DNA of 64,000 nt from Flavobacteriales bacterium (lineage in GTDB: Bacteria; Bacteroidota; Bacteroidia; Flavobacteriales_D; Sanyastnellaceae), in NCBI GenBank assembly GCA_947466425.1, contig CANIBZ010000003.1, positions 47,996-111,995 of the forward strand, in the 5' to 3' direction. The notes below the pieces were generated by a model that saw only the letters and a list, made by a program, of their open reading frames with translations, made no database searches and was not told where the DNA came from. Shown one piece after another: positions 8,825 to 18,123 of the stretch; position 1 is the stretch's first letter, and every line of letters begins with the position of its first letter. A program made the position numbers and the translations under genes.

Positions 8825-9391
8825 ATGATTTTGCCAGTAATTGCATACGGAGATCCCGTGTTGAAAAAGAAAGCTGATGAGATTGATGAGAATTATCCGA
8901 ACCTCAAAGAGCTTATTGAGAATATGTTTGAAACTATGTATGCATCTAGCGGTGTGGGCATAGCAGCGCCTCAAATTGGACGTTCCATTCGACTGTTTGT
9001 AATCGATGCCTCAGCAGTGGCAGAAGGTGAAGACGGAGATCCTTCATGTGAAGATTTTAAGCGTGTATTTATTAATCCAATAATTTTTGAAGAGTCCGGA
9101 CCGGAATGGACTTGCGAAGAAGGCTGCCTATCAATTCCTAAAATTCGTGAAGACGTGAAGCGAAAGCCAAATCTGAAAATCGAATACTACGACGAGAATT
9201 GGGAGTTGTATGAAGAAGAACTAGAAGGATTTGCTGCGCGCGTGGTTCAGCACGAGTACGATCACATTGAAGGAATTCTTTTCACGGATCGCATTAATCC
9301 CCTAAGGAAACAACTCTTGAAAGGAAAGCTTCGCGATATTCAAAAAGGAAATATTTCCACAGATTACAGAATGAAATTTTACAAAGGATGA
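8825..9391 (+). CDS. def: peptide deformylase
   Basis: 188 residues. It removes the N-formyl group from nascent polypeptides at the ribosome exit. All three deformylase motifs are present: GVGIAAPQ at 43-50, EGCLSIP at 99-105 with metal ligand C101, and QHEYDH at 142-147 with ligands H143 and H147 and catalytic E144. A modest acidic insertion lies near residues 65-77. It begins 10 bases after ribB and overlaps the following lipoprotein gene by 4 bases (ATGA), suggesting translational coupling. Confidence 0.97.
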   Translation: MILPVIAYGDPVLKKKADEIDENYPNLKELIENMFETMYASSGVGIAAPQIGRSIRLFVIDASAVAEGEDGDPSCEDFKRVFINPIIFEESGPEWTCEEGCLSIPKIREDVKRKPNLKIEYYDENWELYEEELEGFAARVVQHEYDHIEGILFTDRINPLRKQLLKGKLRDIQKGNISTDYRMKFYKG

Positions 9392-9939
9392 GAACATTAT
9401 TTTTTATCGCAATAACTGCAATTCTATTTGCCTCTTGCGGCGAAAACAAGACTGCTGACGTTTCAAAGGAAAAGAAAATCAATGGAGACTCTTTACTAAA
9501 GGTGGTTAACGATTTCGACGCCAATGTGAAAGCAGGAAATCCGATCGTTAAAATGTCCCGGGAACAACTGAAAGGTATTGTTGGCGCATACAAGGAACTT
9601 GCTTTGATCACAACCGATAGAAACACGCAAGTCATGTATTTTGAAAAGGCAGGAAGTATAAGCGGAGAAGCGCACTTCAACGAAGAAGTTAAAAGCTGCT
9701 TCGAAAGTGCATTCGCATTGGAAAGCGATAAAGAAAAACTAGCTGAACTTCACTACACGTATGCCTTCATCAACGATGCGAAGTTGAAGCAGTTCGATAT
9801 TGCGAGAACTGAATATCAGTTACTCATTACCGATTTCTCAACTTCTTTTTGGGCAGAGCAAGCGAAAATGGCGCTTGAAGTTTTAGGTAAAACAGATGAG
9901 GAAATATTGGAATCGTTTAAAGCGAAGAACCCGAGCTAG
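9388..9939 (+). CDS. lipoprotein of unknown function with TPR-like helices
   Basis: 183 residues. The N-terminus MRTLFFIAITAILFASC is a lipoprotein signal with Cys17 as the lipidation site. The mature part is helical. Residues about 85-165 (YFEKAGSISGEAHFNEEVKSC, then LAELHYTYAFINDAKLKQFD, then RTEYQLLITDFSTSFWAEQA) look like two or three tetratricopeptide-type helix pairs. I do not recognise a specific family. The 4-base overlap with def indicates the same transcript; a link between the two functions is not evident. It probably sits at the periplasmic face of a membrane. Confidence 0.75.
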   Translation: MRTLFFIAITAILFASCGENKTADVSKEKKINGDSLLKVVNDFDANVKAGNPIVKMSREQLKGIVGAYKELALITTDRNTQVMYFEKAGSISGEAHFNEEVKSCFESAFALESDKEKLAELHYTYAFINDAKLKQFDIARTEYQLLITDFSTSFWAEQAKMALEVLGKTDEEILESFKAKNPS

Positions 9940-10014
9940 TTAGCTTGTTTTCAACGCAGTGATTTTTCAAAAGAAGCATTTATTGGAAATAAGGAAGAAA
10001 ATGAAAAAAAAGTC

Positions 10015-10044
10015 TTGTTGAATAGCAAGTTCTTTTTATTTTTG
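10015..10044 (+). promoter_or_regulatory. promoter of tRNA-Gly
   Basis: TTG at 10015-10017, a 19-base spacer, TATTTTTG at 10037-10044: exact consensus. The mature tRNA starts 25 bases after the -7 element. Confidence 0.85.
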
Positions 10045-10069
10045 CAATCCAAAAGTTCTTTATAGTTAA

Positions 10070-10142
10070 GCGAGAGTAGCTCAGTTGGTAGAGCATAACC
10101 TTGCCAAGGTTAGGGTCGCGAGTTCGAGTCTCGTCTCTCGCT
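10070..10142 (+). tRNA. tRNA-Gly (anticodon GCC)
   Basis: 73 bases forming a full cloverleaf. Acceptor GCGAGAG pairs with CTCTCGC; the anticodon stem TAACC/GGTTA holds loop TTGCCAA with anticodon GCC at 10103-10105; the T loop is TTCGAGT. The discriminator is U, as expected for bacterial glycine tRNAs. CCA is not encoded. Confidence 0.97.
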
Positions 10143-10150
10143 CAAGTTTT

Positions 10151-10183
10151 AAAAAGCCTGATTGATTGTCAGGTTTTTTTTTA
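10151..10183 (+). terminator. intrinsic terminator between tRNA-Gly and tRNA-Leu
   Basis: Stem CCTGA / TCAGG extended by A-T and G-T pairs, loop TTGATTG, then nine T. tRNA-Leu has no recognisable promoter of its own downstream of this hairpin, so it may depend on read-through. Confidence 0.75.
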
Positions 10184-10195
10184 TCTGAGTGTTTT

Positions 10196-10280
10196 GCCCG
10201 GATGGTGGAATCGGTAGACACGCAGGACTTAAAATCCTGTGACCATTGCGGTCGTGTGGGTTCAAGTCCCACTCCGGGTA
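10196..10280 (+). tRNA. tRNA-Leu (anticodon TAA)
   Basis: 85 bases with the long variable arm of a class II tRNA. Acceptor GCCCGGA pairs with TCCGGGT (terminal G-U); anticodon stem CAGGA/TCCTG with loop CTTAAAA gives anticodon TAA at 10230-10232; the T loop is TTCAAGT. Discriminator A fits leucine. CCA is not encoded. Confidence 0.96.
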
Positions 10281-10304
10281 CAAAAGCGAGAAATCGCACA
10301 AATT

Positions 10305-10336
10305 AAATCCTTGAAGAAATTCAAGGATTTTTTTAT
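10305..10336 (+). terminator. intrinsic terminator after tRNA-Leu
   Basis: Perfect 9-bp stem ATCCTTGAA / TTCAAGGAT with loop GAAA and a T-rich tail. It ends only a few bases before the acyltransferase start codon at 10343. Confidence 0.88.
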
Positions 10337-10342
10337 TTAACA

Positions 10343-11353
10343 ATGGAAGCAACAACCAATCCGATAGGACTCCTAAATGCCCTGCGAGGTATAGCCGCAT
10401 GGATGGTCTGTATGTTTCATTCCGCATTCATCATTAAACCATTTTACCCAGAACTGCTTCCTCTTTTAGATTGGGGACAAGAAGGAGTCTATGTTTTTTT
10501 TGTAATTAGTGGTGTTGTTCTTCCTTGGTCCATGGAGCAAGGAAAATACAGTTTCAAGAATCTAGATAAATTTTTGTTGAAACGGATCGTGAGGTTATAT
10601 CCACCGTTTATCATCTCGGTACTCGTTTTTATTTTAGGTATCTGGATCATGAAAGACAATCGTTCGTTCTACGATGTAGAAATCATAGAACGCTTCATGG
10701 ACAGTGTTACTTTTTTAGTTCCATTCAAGGAATCGAAATGGGTGATAGAAGTTTACTGGACGTTATTTGTTGAATTCCAATATTACATATACCTAGCCTT
10801 GGTCTTTCCGTTTTTGGCGAGCAATAAGCTTTATGTTCGGTTAATGGCCTATTACGGAACCTTAGCATTGACCTTCATCTCGCATTTTTTCGTGCCTGTT
10901 CATACCAAGGAGAATTTGTTTTTCCATCTACCGGTTTTCGCCTTAGGGTTTTCACTGTTTCTCTATTATAAAAAGAATATTTCGAAATTGGAATTTTGGA
11001 GTGGCGTAATCGCGGCGCTATGCGTTGGACTATTCAATATATACGATCAACTGGTCTTAGGCACGCACATTACCATTGTGGCGGGATGTACTTTCTTGGC
11101 TATCTACTTCATCAAACGCGGCCCGAAGTGGTTGAATTTCATCGGCGATGTTTCCTATTCTTACTATTTGTTCCATTTGTTTTTCGTGTCGTTTATCTAC
11201 GGGTACTTTTATCACGAATCCCAAGACGGTAAGTTAGTCTGGGTAGTATTCGCAGCCATTCAAGTTTATGCAGTTCTAGGTGCTTGGATAATGTATGAAC
11301 TCATTGAAAAGCCGTCTTTAGCCTGGACGAAAAAGATTCGTTACCGGGTGTAA
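10343..11353 (+). CDS. acyltransferase family 3 membrane protein
   Basis: 336 residues with about ten hydrophobic membrane segments. It carries the acyltransferase-3 signature near the N-terminus: LLNALRGIAAWMV followed by MFHSAF, giving the conserved R15 and H26, then GVYVFFVISGVVL and FLLKRIVRLYPPF. The family moves acetyl or other acyl groups onto sugars of O-antigen, exopolysaccharide or other cell-surface glycans at the inner membrane. The substrate cannot be told from sequence. The upstream base pairs are occupied by the tRNA-Leu terminator, so the promoter is unclear; 33 bases separate it from the SRPBCC gene downstream. Confidence 0.9.
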   Translation: MEATTNPIGLLNALRGIAAWMVCMFHSAFIIKPFYPELLPLLDWGQEGVYVFFVISGVVLPWSMEQGKYSFKNLDKFLLKRIVRLYPPFIISVLVFILGIWIMKDNRSFYDVEIIERFMDSVTFLVPFKESKWVIEVYWTLFVEFQYYIYLALVFPFLASNKLYVRLMAYYGTLALTFISHFFVPVHTKENLFFHLPVFALGFSLFLYYKKNISKLEFWSGVIAALCVGLFNIYDQLVLGTHITIVAGCTFLAIYFIKRGPKWLNFIGDVSYSYYLFHLFFVSFIYGYFYHESQDGKLVWVVFAAIQVYAVLGAWIMYELIEKPSLAWTKKIRYRV

Positions 11354-11386
11354 AAACATTTCAACGAATCTGTTGTTGTTCCATTT

Positions 11387-11845
11387 ATGAAAGTTTACCG
11401 TTTATCTACCGAAACATTTATTCCAGCATCTCTCGACACTGTTTGGAATTATTTCGCGACGCCTATCAATCTGAATGAAATGACTCCACCAGATATGAGT
11501 TTTGAAATTCTTACTGATGTGGAAGGAGTGAAGATGTATGCGGGAATGATTATCCAATACAAAGTTCGTCCGTTGTTGAATATCCCAATGGGATGGACAA
11601 CTGAAATTACGCATTGTGAAGAAGGGAAGTACTTTGTAGACGAGCAGCGCTTCGGTCCTTACGCTTTGTGGCATCACCAACATCATTTTGAAGCGGTTGC
11701 AGGTGGGGTGAAAATGACAGACACCATTCACTATGCAATAGGCATGGGAATCTTAGGGAAAATCGCTTACGCCGTTTATGTCAAGAAAAGATTAGAAGGA
11801 ATTTTTTCCTACCGAGAAAAACGCGTGAAGGAAATTTTCGGTTAG
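11387..11845 (+). CDS. SRPBCC family protein (START/Bet v 1-like fold)
   Basis: 152 residues. The pattern fits a small ligand-binding SRPBCC fold: an N-terminal strand (YRLSTETFIPASLDTVWNYFATP), an LNEMTPP turn, a central sheet (GMIIQYKVRPLLNIPMGWTTEI, FVDEQRFGPYALWHHQHHFEA) and a C-terminal helix with basic residues (VYVKKRLEGIFSYREKRVKEIF). Such proteins are cytosolic and bind hydrophobic ligands; no enzymatic role can be read off. The stop codon overlaps by 3 bases the stop codon of the opposing secreted-protein gene. Confidence 0.8.
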   Translation: MKVYRLSTETFIPASLDTVWNYFATPINLNEMTPPDMSFEILTDVEGVKMYAGMIIQYKVRPLLNIPMGWTTEITHCEEGKYFVDEQRFGPYALWHHQHHFEAVAGGVKMTDTIHYAIGMGILGKIAYAVYVKKRLEGIFSYREKRVKEIFG

Positions 11846-14800
11846 TGAGAAACAATTAGCTTTTTCACTTCGGTCTTTTCTTCCGTTTGAATTTCAACAT
11901 GAAATATTCCATTTGAATAATTGGAAGTGTTGAGTTCATACCGAACGTTTCCGTTCACAAAAATGTCCTCTACCTTCCTACTGCTTAAATCATACACACG
12001 AATGCGCTGAATACCTTTATTTGAAGAAATAGAGCAGTTCATTTGAGCGGGGTTCGGAAAAATGGTTGTGCCGGTTTCTTCTGTAATTGATTCGGTAACA
12101 TTTCGGTTGTTGTTTTCAGATGTGAATCCAAATTGAGGTGCAATGCAAAGGGTGTAAGGTGTGCCATAGTTTCCTGTTCCAAAAGAATACACAGGAGCAC
12201 AATCAACCGCATAGCTCGTGGCGTATTCCAAAAGCGAAACATTTCCGAGATTCAAATAGTTGGTGGCATTCAAGACATTGTGCTGAATGGCGCTTCCAAC
12301 GGGTGTTCCAGATGCATCTAATTTTTGAAAACGCCAAGTCCAAGCTGTAGCTCCGAAAGCAAACGGCGTGGCTCCAATGTATGAAACACGCGGCTTGGTA
12401 GTCACAATGCAGCGGTCTACAAAACGCAAAATCGAAAGCGGTTGCGCGTTGATGTGAATGTTGCAAGTTCCGGAAGATGGGAGTGTTATGATTTCGTTCT
12501 GACCACTTCCGTTGGGAAGGGAATACACATTGCTCACCGTTATTTCGTAATCAGTGTCGTGGTGAAGATTTGGAAATACACTGCTCAAAATAAGCTGCGG
12601 AGTGGTTTGATTCTTTACCGCGTTTTGACCAGCACCGTTTCCCAATACTCCAAAAAACTGAAATCGATAGGTCGCTCCAGTTGCGGGTTGCGCTTTGAAG
12701 AATTGTCCCATACTGAAGTTTACACTCGGATTGTTTCCGCATGCTCCTCTTTTCAGTTGGCGAACACAAAGGGTATAGGCTCCATTTCCAACTAAGTCAT
12801 TCGTTGAAACAATTCCAACATAATAAGTTTGTCCAGCAACAAGGCTAGATGTATTTAAAATTTCATTTCCAGTTGAAGTCAAATCTTCCGAATCAATCAA
12901 TTCGTAATTCGCATTTCGAAGCTCAATGCGAATGTTCTCCGTGCTGTTTGCTGAAATACTTGCGCCCGTTGTAAATGCAGTGAAGCGCCCCCATTTGTCG
13001 TGGCGATTCGAATTTCCCGCACCGAAAGCCGCAGTTGGCGAACTGTTCAGAAGACTTCCGTTTACCGTATTGCAAACCGGATAATAGGTAGAGTTAACGA
13101 ATAGCGCATTGCCGGGATCTTCACCAATGCTCGGACAAATCCAAGTAGCAGTAGTGTTGAAAGCATTGCTCGTTAGCGCGTCTATCCAAATGGAGTATGA
13201 ATTTCCACCAACTAAATACATGTAGAAATTCCCGAAATTACTTTCGAGACAAGTAGCGTTCGAGTAGTTGCAAACCCCGTCGTTTTCTTTGAATGAAACA
13301 GCAAGGTTCAACGAGTTGGAAGAAAAGTTCAACGCGTACGTTCCGGTGTAACTCGGTGTGAAATTGAAAACGAATTCGCGTCCAGATGCATTGTTACAAT
13401 TTGTTTCAGCTAAGGAACCATTTCCTCCAAAGGAAAAAGAATAAGTGCTTGCACATTCCAACGCAGCCGCTGTTGAGCAAGTTGGAACATTCCAATTCGT
13501 GGTGAAGGAAATACCATCGCTCCATAAGCTATGATCTACTTGTCCGCAATCTTGACGAACATACACGTAATACGTGGTATTCTCCTGAAGGTTTGACAGG
13601 GGAGCGGCTGTGAAAGGCACTCCGTATATCGTGGCATTTGTAATGTTAAGCGTATTAATGTCTGTTCCTAAATTTGTAACGCTCACCAGCACGTCAAAGG
13701 CTCCTGTGGCATTCAATGAAGTCCATTGCATAAGCGCTCCGGAAGACGTTATGTTGGAAATGTTTGCTGCAAGCGGTGTTGAACAGGTAGGATTGCTCAA
13801 GCAAAAAGTAAAATCGCCCGATGCGTTTTGCAAACTGAAAAACTGAAGGTAATAGGTTGTCCCTGCAGTAAGCCCTTCAATCACCGTTCCTCCGAGGCTT
13901 GAAGCATTCGGATTACAGAAAACAGAAGTTAAATTCCCACATGAACCTACGAAGGCAGCAACACCAATATCTGCTGTTGATGCAGCGTTCAGGACTAATT
14001 CAATGTCTCCGTCTACAGGCACAAAGGTGTACCACACATCATTGAGTGTGTTGAATGAAGAAATGCAATTGGGTTGAATGTTTGATGGCGTTGCGCAAGA
14101 AGTGGAAGTCATTTGCATGCCTGTACATATTGCGCTGCTTACAGTTCCGAGCGCAAATGCCTGTGAGCAGTTGTCATTAACAGGGGCGTTACATAAAGCA
14201 GAACAACTGCAATTCAATGTGAAATTGTAGCTCATGTTAGGTTGTGTGTTTGCGTGCACACGAATAAAATAATTCGTTCCCGCTATGGCGTTGAACGAGA
14301 GGTAGGAAGAAGATCCGTTCGATTCGCACAACGGGTTATCGTCATTTGCAACAACACAATTAAGACTTGAACAATCTCCCGAATAGACAGAAATCTGCGT
14401 GTCGAATTGTGTTTGTCCGCCGCATGTTGAAAGGGCCACATAGGAATTGTTTCCAGTGAATAAATACCAAACGCCATCTTCGCCATTTCCTTGTGAAAGG
14501 CAATTGGGTACATTGTCTGAAGTAGCGCCAATCAAGGTGCCTGAAAGACTGCTTCCGCAAGAAATGTTTTGCGCGCTTGCACAATTGTCATTGGAAGGCT
14601 CGGGTGCTGGACAGCTAATTGAAATTGAACCGCCGAGACTTGCAGAACTCAATTGAAGGTCAACACAAAACACATACACATGACCCACAGACAAATTAAT
14701 GAAATCGGTTGAAGAGCTTCCTGAGTATATTCCTAAACAATTCCAATTAGTGCCTAGACACTCGCCGTAGCGCATTTCGTAAGTAGAGGAAGTGCCACCA

Positions 14801-15045
14801 AACTCTTCAATGGAAACAAAATAATTTCCAGATACTGTAGGCTCGAAAACATAATAGGTTTCATTTCCTTCGTTTTGAAATCCGCAATAACTCGTGTTGT
14901 CGTTTCCTGGGCCCGCGTTAATCAGCATGCTCCAAGGACTTCCACACTGCAAAGTATTCGCTACAGAACAATCAATTTGCCCTTTCATTCCAAATGAAAA
15001 AGACAACAGAATTGTTAAGGTCAAGAATGAAATAATCTTTTGCAT
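11842..15045 (-). CDS. T9SS cargo surface protein with repeated PPC-like domains
   Basis: 1067 residues. A signal peptide covers 1-22. Three Cys-rich beta-sandwich repeats of about 120-130 residues follow (about 24-145, 150-280, 290-415), each with NDNC, WYxF and xGxxYxxxV-type strands typical of pre-peptidase C-terminal-like domains. A fibronectin-III-like module lies about 418-515 (YYVYVRQDCG), then further related modules to about 985. The C-terminus (TIFPNPAQMN to SNGIFHVEI and VKKLIVSH) is a T9SS type A sorting domain. No protease or glycosidase motif is seen, so adhesin or structural cell-surface protein is the best guess. Confidence 0.83.
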   Translation of the reverse strand: MQKIISFLTLTILLSFSFGMKGQIDCSVANTLQCGSPWSMLINAGPGNDNTSYCGFQNEGNETYYVFEPTVSGNYFVSIEEFGGTSSTYEMRYGECLGTNWNCLGIYSGSSSTDFINLSVGHVYVFCVDLQLSSASLGGSISISCPAPEPSNDNCASAQNISCGSSLSGTLIGATSDNVPNCLSQGNGEDGVWYLFTGNNSYVALSTCGGQTQFDTQISVYSGDCSSLNCVVANDDNPLCESNGSSSYLSFNAIAGTNYFIRVHANTQPNMSYNFTLNCSCSALCNAPVNDNCSQAFALGTVSSAICTGMQMTSTSCATPSNIQPNCISSFNTLNDVWYTFVPVDGDIELVLNAASTADIGVAAFVGSCGNLTSVFCNPNASSLGGTVIEGLTAGTTYYLQFFSLQNASGDFTFCLSNPTCSTPLAANISNITSSGALMQWTSLNATGAFDVLVSVTNLGTDINTLNITNATIYGVPFTAAPLSNLQENTTYYVYVRQDCGQVDHSLWSDGISFTTNWNVPTCSTAAALECASTYSFSFGGNGSLAETNCNNASGREFVFNFTPSYTGTYALNFSSNSLNLAVSFKENDGVCNYSNATCLESNFGNFYMYLVGGNSYSIWIDALTSNAFNTTATWICPSIGEDPGNALFVNSTYYPVCNTVNGSLLNSSPTAAFGAGNSNRHDKWGRFTAFTTGASISANSTENIRIELRNANYELIDSEDLTSTGNEILNTSSLVAGQTYYVGIVSTNDLVGNGAYTLCVRQLKRGACGNNPSVNFSMGQFFKAQPATGATYRFQFFGVLGNGAGQNAVKNQTTPQLILSSVFPNLHHDTDYEITVSNVYSLPNGSGQNEIITLPSSGTCNIHINAQPLSILRFVDRCIVTTKPRVSYIGATPFAFGATAWTWRFQKLDASGTPVGSAIQHNVLNATNYLNLGNVSLLEYATSYAVDCAPVYSFGTGNYGTPYTLCIAPQFGFTSENNNRNVTESITEETGTTIFPNPAQMNCSISSNKGIQRIRVYDLSSRKVEDIFVNGNVRYELNTSNYSNGIFHVEIQTEEKTEVKKLIVSH

Positions 15046-15122
15046 AAGCGCGCGTTTTGGCTAATCTAAACTAACGGATTTGGAGTGGAAAAGTTACTCC
15101 GAAGTGGATTCTTTTACACGCT

Positions 15123-15154
15123 AAAAAGTGAATAGCGCCTTTCGAGCGCTATTC
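15123..15154 (-). terminator. intrinsic terminator after ettA
   Basis: Read on the minus strand: stem GAATAGCGC / GCGCTATTC with a 7-base loop, then CACTTTTT. It closes the leftward run that includes kdtA and ettA. Confidence 0.87.
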
Positions 15155-15169
15155 AGATGATTTTTTTAA

Positions 15170-16852
15170 CTATCGGGTTAGTTTTTTGTATTTGATACGA
15201 GTAGGTCCGGTGTCTCCCAATCGTTTCTTTTTATTCTCTTCATATTCCGAATAAGATCCTTCGAAATAATAAACTTGTGAATCGCCTTCGAAAGCAAGTA
15301 TGTGTGTGCAAATGCGGTCCAAGAACCAACGGTCGTGACTAATCACAACGGCGCATCCCGCAAAGTTCTGAATTCCTTCCTCCAACGCGCGAAGCGTGTT
15401 AATGTCAATGTCGTTCGTAGGCTCATCCAGCAAAAGCACATTCGCCTCTGTTTTCAAAGTCATAGCCAAGTGCAAGCGATTGCGCTCTCCACCGGATAAA
15501 ACGCCACATTTCTTTTGTTGATCACCTCCAGCAAAGTTGAACTTGCTGCAGTAGGCACGCGAGTTAATGGTTTGTCCGCCTAGGTCAATGACTTCGTTTC
15601 CACCACTGATCACTTCGTAGACGCTTTTATTCGGGTCAATCTCTCCGTGACGTTGATCCACGTATCCAATCTTCACAGTATCTCCAACCTTGAATTCACC
15701 GCTATCTGGTGTTTCTTCACCCATAATCATGCGGAACATGGTTGTTTTACCGGCACCATTCGGCCCAATAACACCAACGATTCCAGCAGGAGGAAGTTTG
15801 AAAGAAAGGTTTTCTATTAGCAGACGATCTCCAAACGATTTCGAAATTTCAATTGCATCAATCACGTCATTTCCCAAACGTGGACCATTCGGAATCGGAA
15901 GTTCAAGCTTCGCGTCTTTTTCACGCTCGCCTTCCGACATCATTTTATCGTAGTTCTGAATGCGCGCTTTGTTCTTCGCCTGACGTCCTTTCGGATTCAT
16001 TCGAACCCACTCTAACTCGCGCTCCAATATTTTTCTGCGCTTGCTTTCTTGTTTTTCCTCAGCAGCTAAACGCTTCGATTTTTGATCTAACCATTCGGTG
16101 TAGTTTCCTTCCCATGGAATTCCTTCTCCACGATCCAATTCAAGGATCCATCCTGCAACATTGTCCAAGAAATAACGGTCGTGGGTAACGGCCAATACAG
16201 TTCCAGGATATTGTTGTAAGTGTTGCTCCAACCATTCAACGCTTTCAGCGTCCAAGTGGTTAGTAGGCTCATCCAATAACAGTACGTCTGGATTTTGAAG
16301 TAGAAGTCTACAAAGCGCAACACGACGTCGCTCTCCACCGCTTAATTTTTCAATCAAGGAATCTTCATCTGGGCAACGAAGAGCGTCCATAGCAATAGAC
16401 AATTTCGTATCTAAATCCCATCCGCCTAGCGCTTCAATTTTATCTTGAACAGTAGCTTGGCGATCCATTAACGCCTGCATTTTATCAGGATCGTTTAGAA
16501 TTTCTTCATCGCCAAACTTCATGTTAATCTCTTCGTATTCTTTCAATACATCAGTGATGGGTTTAACCCCTTCTTCAACAATTTCACGAACGGTTTTGGT
16601 ATCGTCCAATTGTGGTTCTTGTGGAAGGTAACCAACAGAATATCCTGCCGACCATACCACGTCGCCCTGAAACTCTTGGTCAAGGTTTGCAATGATCTTC
16701 ATAACGGTCGATTTACCCGCACCGTTCAATCCGATAATTCCAATTTTAGCTCCGTAGTAAAACGAAAGGTAAATGTCTTTTATAATGTGCTTGCCAGTAG
16801 GGGTGTACTTGTTTACACCCACCATGGAGAAGATGATTTTTTTGTCGCTCAT
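15170..16852 (-). CDS. ettA: energy-dependent translational throttle protein EttA (ABC-F ATPase)
   Basis: 560 residues. It binds the ribosomal E site and gates entry into elongation according to ATP/ADP (family knowledge). There are two ABC domains in one chain: Walker A GLNGAGKST at 41-49, signature LSGGERRRVAL, Walker B VLLLDEPTNHLD; then GPNGAGKTT near 353, LSGGERNRLHL, VLLLDEPTNDID. The first ABC carries the arm insertion (about residues 95-140), and the linker between ABCs contains the basic ERELEWVRMNPKGRQAKNKAR segment. There are no membrane segments. Length and motifs match EttA rather than Uup or YheS. A possible -7 box TATCTTTG is at 16877-16870. Confidence 0.96.
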   Translation of the reverse strand: MSDKKIIFSMVGVNKYTPTGKHIIKDIYLSFYYGAKIGIIGLNGAGKSTVMKIIANLDQEFQGDVVWSAGYSVGYLPQEPQLDDTKTVREIVEEGVKPITDVLKEYEEINMKFGDEEILNDPDKMQALMDRQATVQDKIEALGGWDLDTKLSIAMDALRCPDEDSLIEKLSGGERRRVALCRLLLQNPDVLLLDEPTNHLDAESVEWLEQHLQQYPGTVLAVTHDRYFLDNVAGWILELDRGEGIPWEGNYTEWLDQKSKRLAAEEKQESKRRKILERELEWVRMNPKGRQAKNKARIQNYDKMMSEGEREKDAKLELPIPNGPRLGNDVIDAIEISKSFGDRLLIENLSFKLPPAGIVGVIGPNGAGKTTMFRMIMGEETPDSGEFKVGDTVKIGYVDQRHGEIDPNKSVYEVISGGNEVIDLGGQTINSRAYCSKFNFAGGDQQKKCGVLSGGERNRLHLAMTLKTEANVLLLDEPTNDIDINTLRALEEGIQNFAGCAVVISHDRWFLDRICTHILAFEGDSQVYYFEGSYSEYEENKKKRLGDTGPTRIKYKKLTR

Positions 16853-16883
16853 AGTGAAAATTTGAACGGCAAAGATACGCTAC

Positions 16884-18122
16884 CTAAGCGCTGTATTTTT
16901 CTATTCCTTTTAAAATTGCAGAAGTTGCGCCGGCCTGTTCTTCAACATACTTTTTTCCTGCATTTGGAATGGTGTTTTTGTATCTGCATTGTTCAACAAA
17001 GGACGACAGTTCGTCAAAAGTTTCAATCGGAAAAGCTGCGCCTATTTTTACGAGATCCAAGGCCTCTTGAAATTTTCTGTGATTCGGGCCGAAGGCCATG
17101 GGAATTCCATAAACGGCAATTTCCAGAGAGTTGTGCAAACCCTTGCCAAATCCGCCTCCAAGGACAACCGCGTCTGCTTCTGCGTAAATGGAAGACAGCA
17201 TTCCAATGGAGTCAACAATGAGCACACGTGCTTCATTGTTTTTTTCTGGTTGGAAGGAAGACAGAAGGACAGCTCCAAACTTTTCAAAACGAGTCAAAGA
17301 CTCTTGAATTCTACTCGCATGTATTTCGTGAGGAACAACACAAACTTTCAAATCGGGAACACGCGAAAGAAGCACTGCAACGAGAGCCTCTTCTTCGCTG
17401 TAGCTCGAACCAATTACAAGAAGAAAATCATTTTGTTTGAAGGAAGAAAGCCAGGGGAGGAGCTTGGGAGATTTTCCAATCTGAAGCACTCGGTCAAAGC
17501 GCGTATCGCCCGAAATACTAACGTTGTTAAATTTTATTTTTTGAAGGAGTCTCTGAGTCGTTTCGTTTTGAACGAAGAAATGTGAAACTGCTTTCAGCGT
17601 TGCTTTCCAGACGAATCCATACCATTGAAAAAAGCGCTGTTCTTCACGGAGAATAACGGAAATACAAAACAATTTCGCGCCTATTTTTTTCAGGTTGAAA
17701 AAGTAATTTGTCCAGAACTCATATTTCACAAAAAACACTTCAGCAGGTTGTAAAATTTGAACGAATTTTCGTGCGTTAAAAAACGTGTCCATCGGAAGGT
17801 ATCCGATCCAGTTGGCACCGGTGTAATTTTTCCGCACTTCATATCCGGAAGGAGAGAAGAAGGTAAGTGCTATGAACGAGTGAGGCTCTTTTTCTTTTAG
17901 CGCCTCTATAACCGGTCTCCCTTGCTCGAATTCACCGAGTGAAGCACAATGAAGCCAAATAATTTTCGATTCTGCAGGAAGAGATAATCGCCATTTTTTG
18001 AGTGAAGAAATAGCCTTTCTTCTCCCTGAATTTCCTGTCCGAATTTTCTTATTGAATAGCCCAACTATTGGAAGTAAAACTTCAATGAGTTGCCAAACAA
18101 CAGAGTAAAAAAATCGAAACAT
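16884..18122 (-). CDS. kdtA: 3-deoxy-D-manno-octulosonic acid (Kdo) transferase
   Basis: 412 residues from the chosen start. It transfers Kdo from CMP-Kdo to lipid A precursor at the inner membrane. The N-terminal hydrophobic anchor (FRFFYSVVWQLIEVLLPIVGLF) is followed by the glycosyltransferase N-domain with LHCASLGEFEQ and ALTFFSPSGYE, a central VKYEFW segment, and the C-domain with ADAVVLGGGFGKGLHNSLE, matching the GT30 family. The frame extends 10 residues upstream, but ATG at 18122 lies 1 base after the stop of the preceding membrane-protein gene and yields the standard MFRFFYS N-terminus. It is co-transcribed with that gene. Confidence 0.95.
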   Translation of the reverse strand: MFRFFYSVVWQLIEVLLPIVGLFNKKIRTGNSGRRKAISSLKKWRLSLPAESKIIWLHCASLGEFEQGRPVIEALKEKEPHSFIALTFFSPSGYEVRKNYTGANWIGYLPMDTFFNARKFVQILQPAEVFFVKYEFWTNYFFNLKKIGAKLFCISVILREEQRFFQWYGFVWKATLKAVSHFFVQNETTQRLLQKIKFNNVSISGDTRFDRVLQIGKSPKLLPWLSSFKQNDFLLVIGSSYSEEEALVAVLLSRVPDLKVCVVPHEIHASRIQESLTRFEKFGAVLLSSFQPEKNNEARVLIVDSIGMLSSIYAEADAVVLGGGFGKGLHNSLEIAVYGIPMAFGPNHRKFQEALDLVKIGAAFPIETFDELSSFVEQCRYKNTIPNAGKKYVEEQAGATSAILKGIEKYSA

Positions 18123-18123
18123 G

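Noticed and set aside
10081..10427. Minus-strand ORFs over the tRNAs with GVGLEPTRP- and RETRLELATLTLARLC-like peptides
   Set aside because: These are antisense translations of tRNA-Gly and tRNA-Leu, a well-known source of spurious protein entries.
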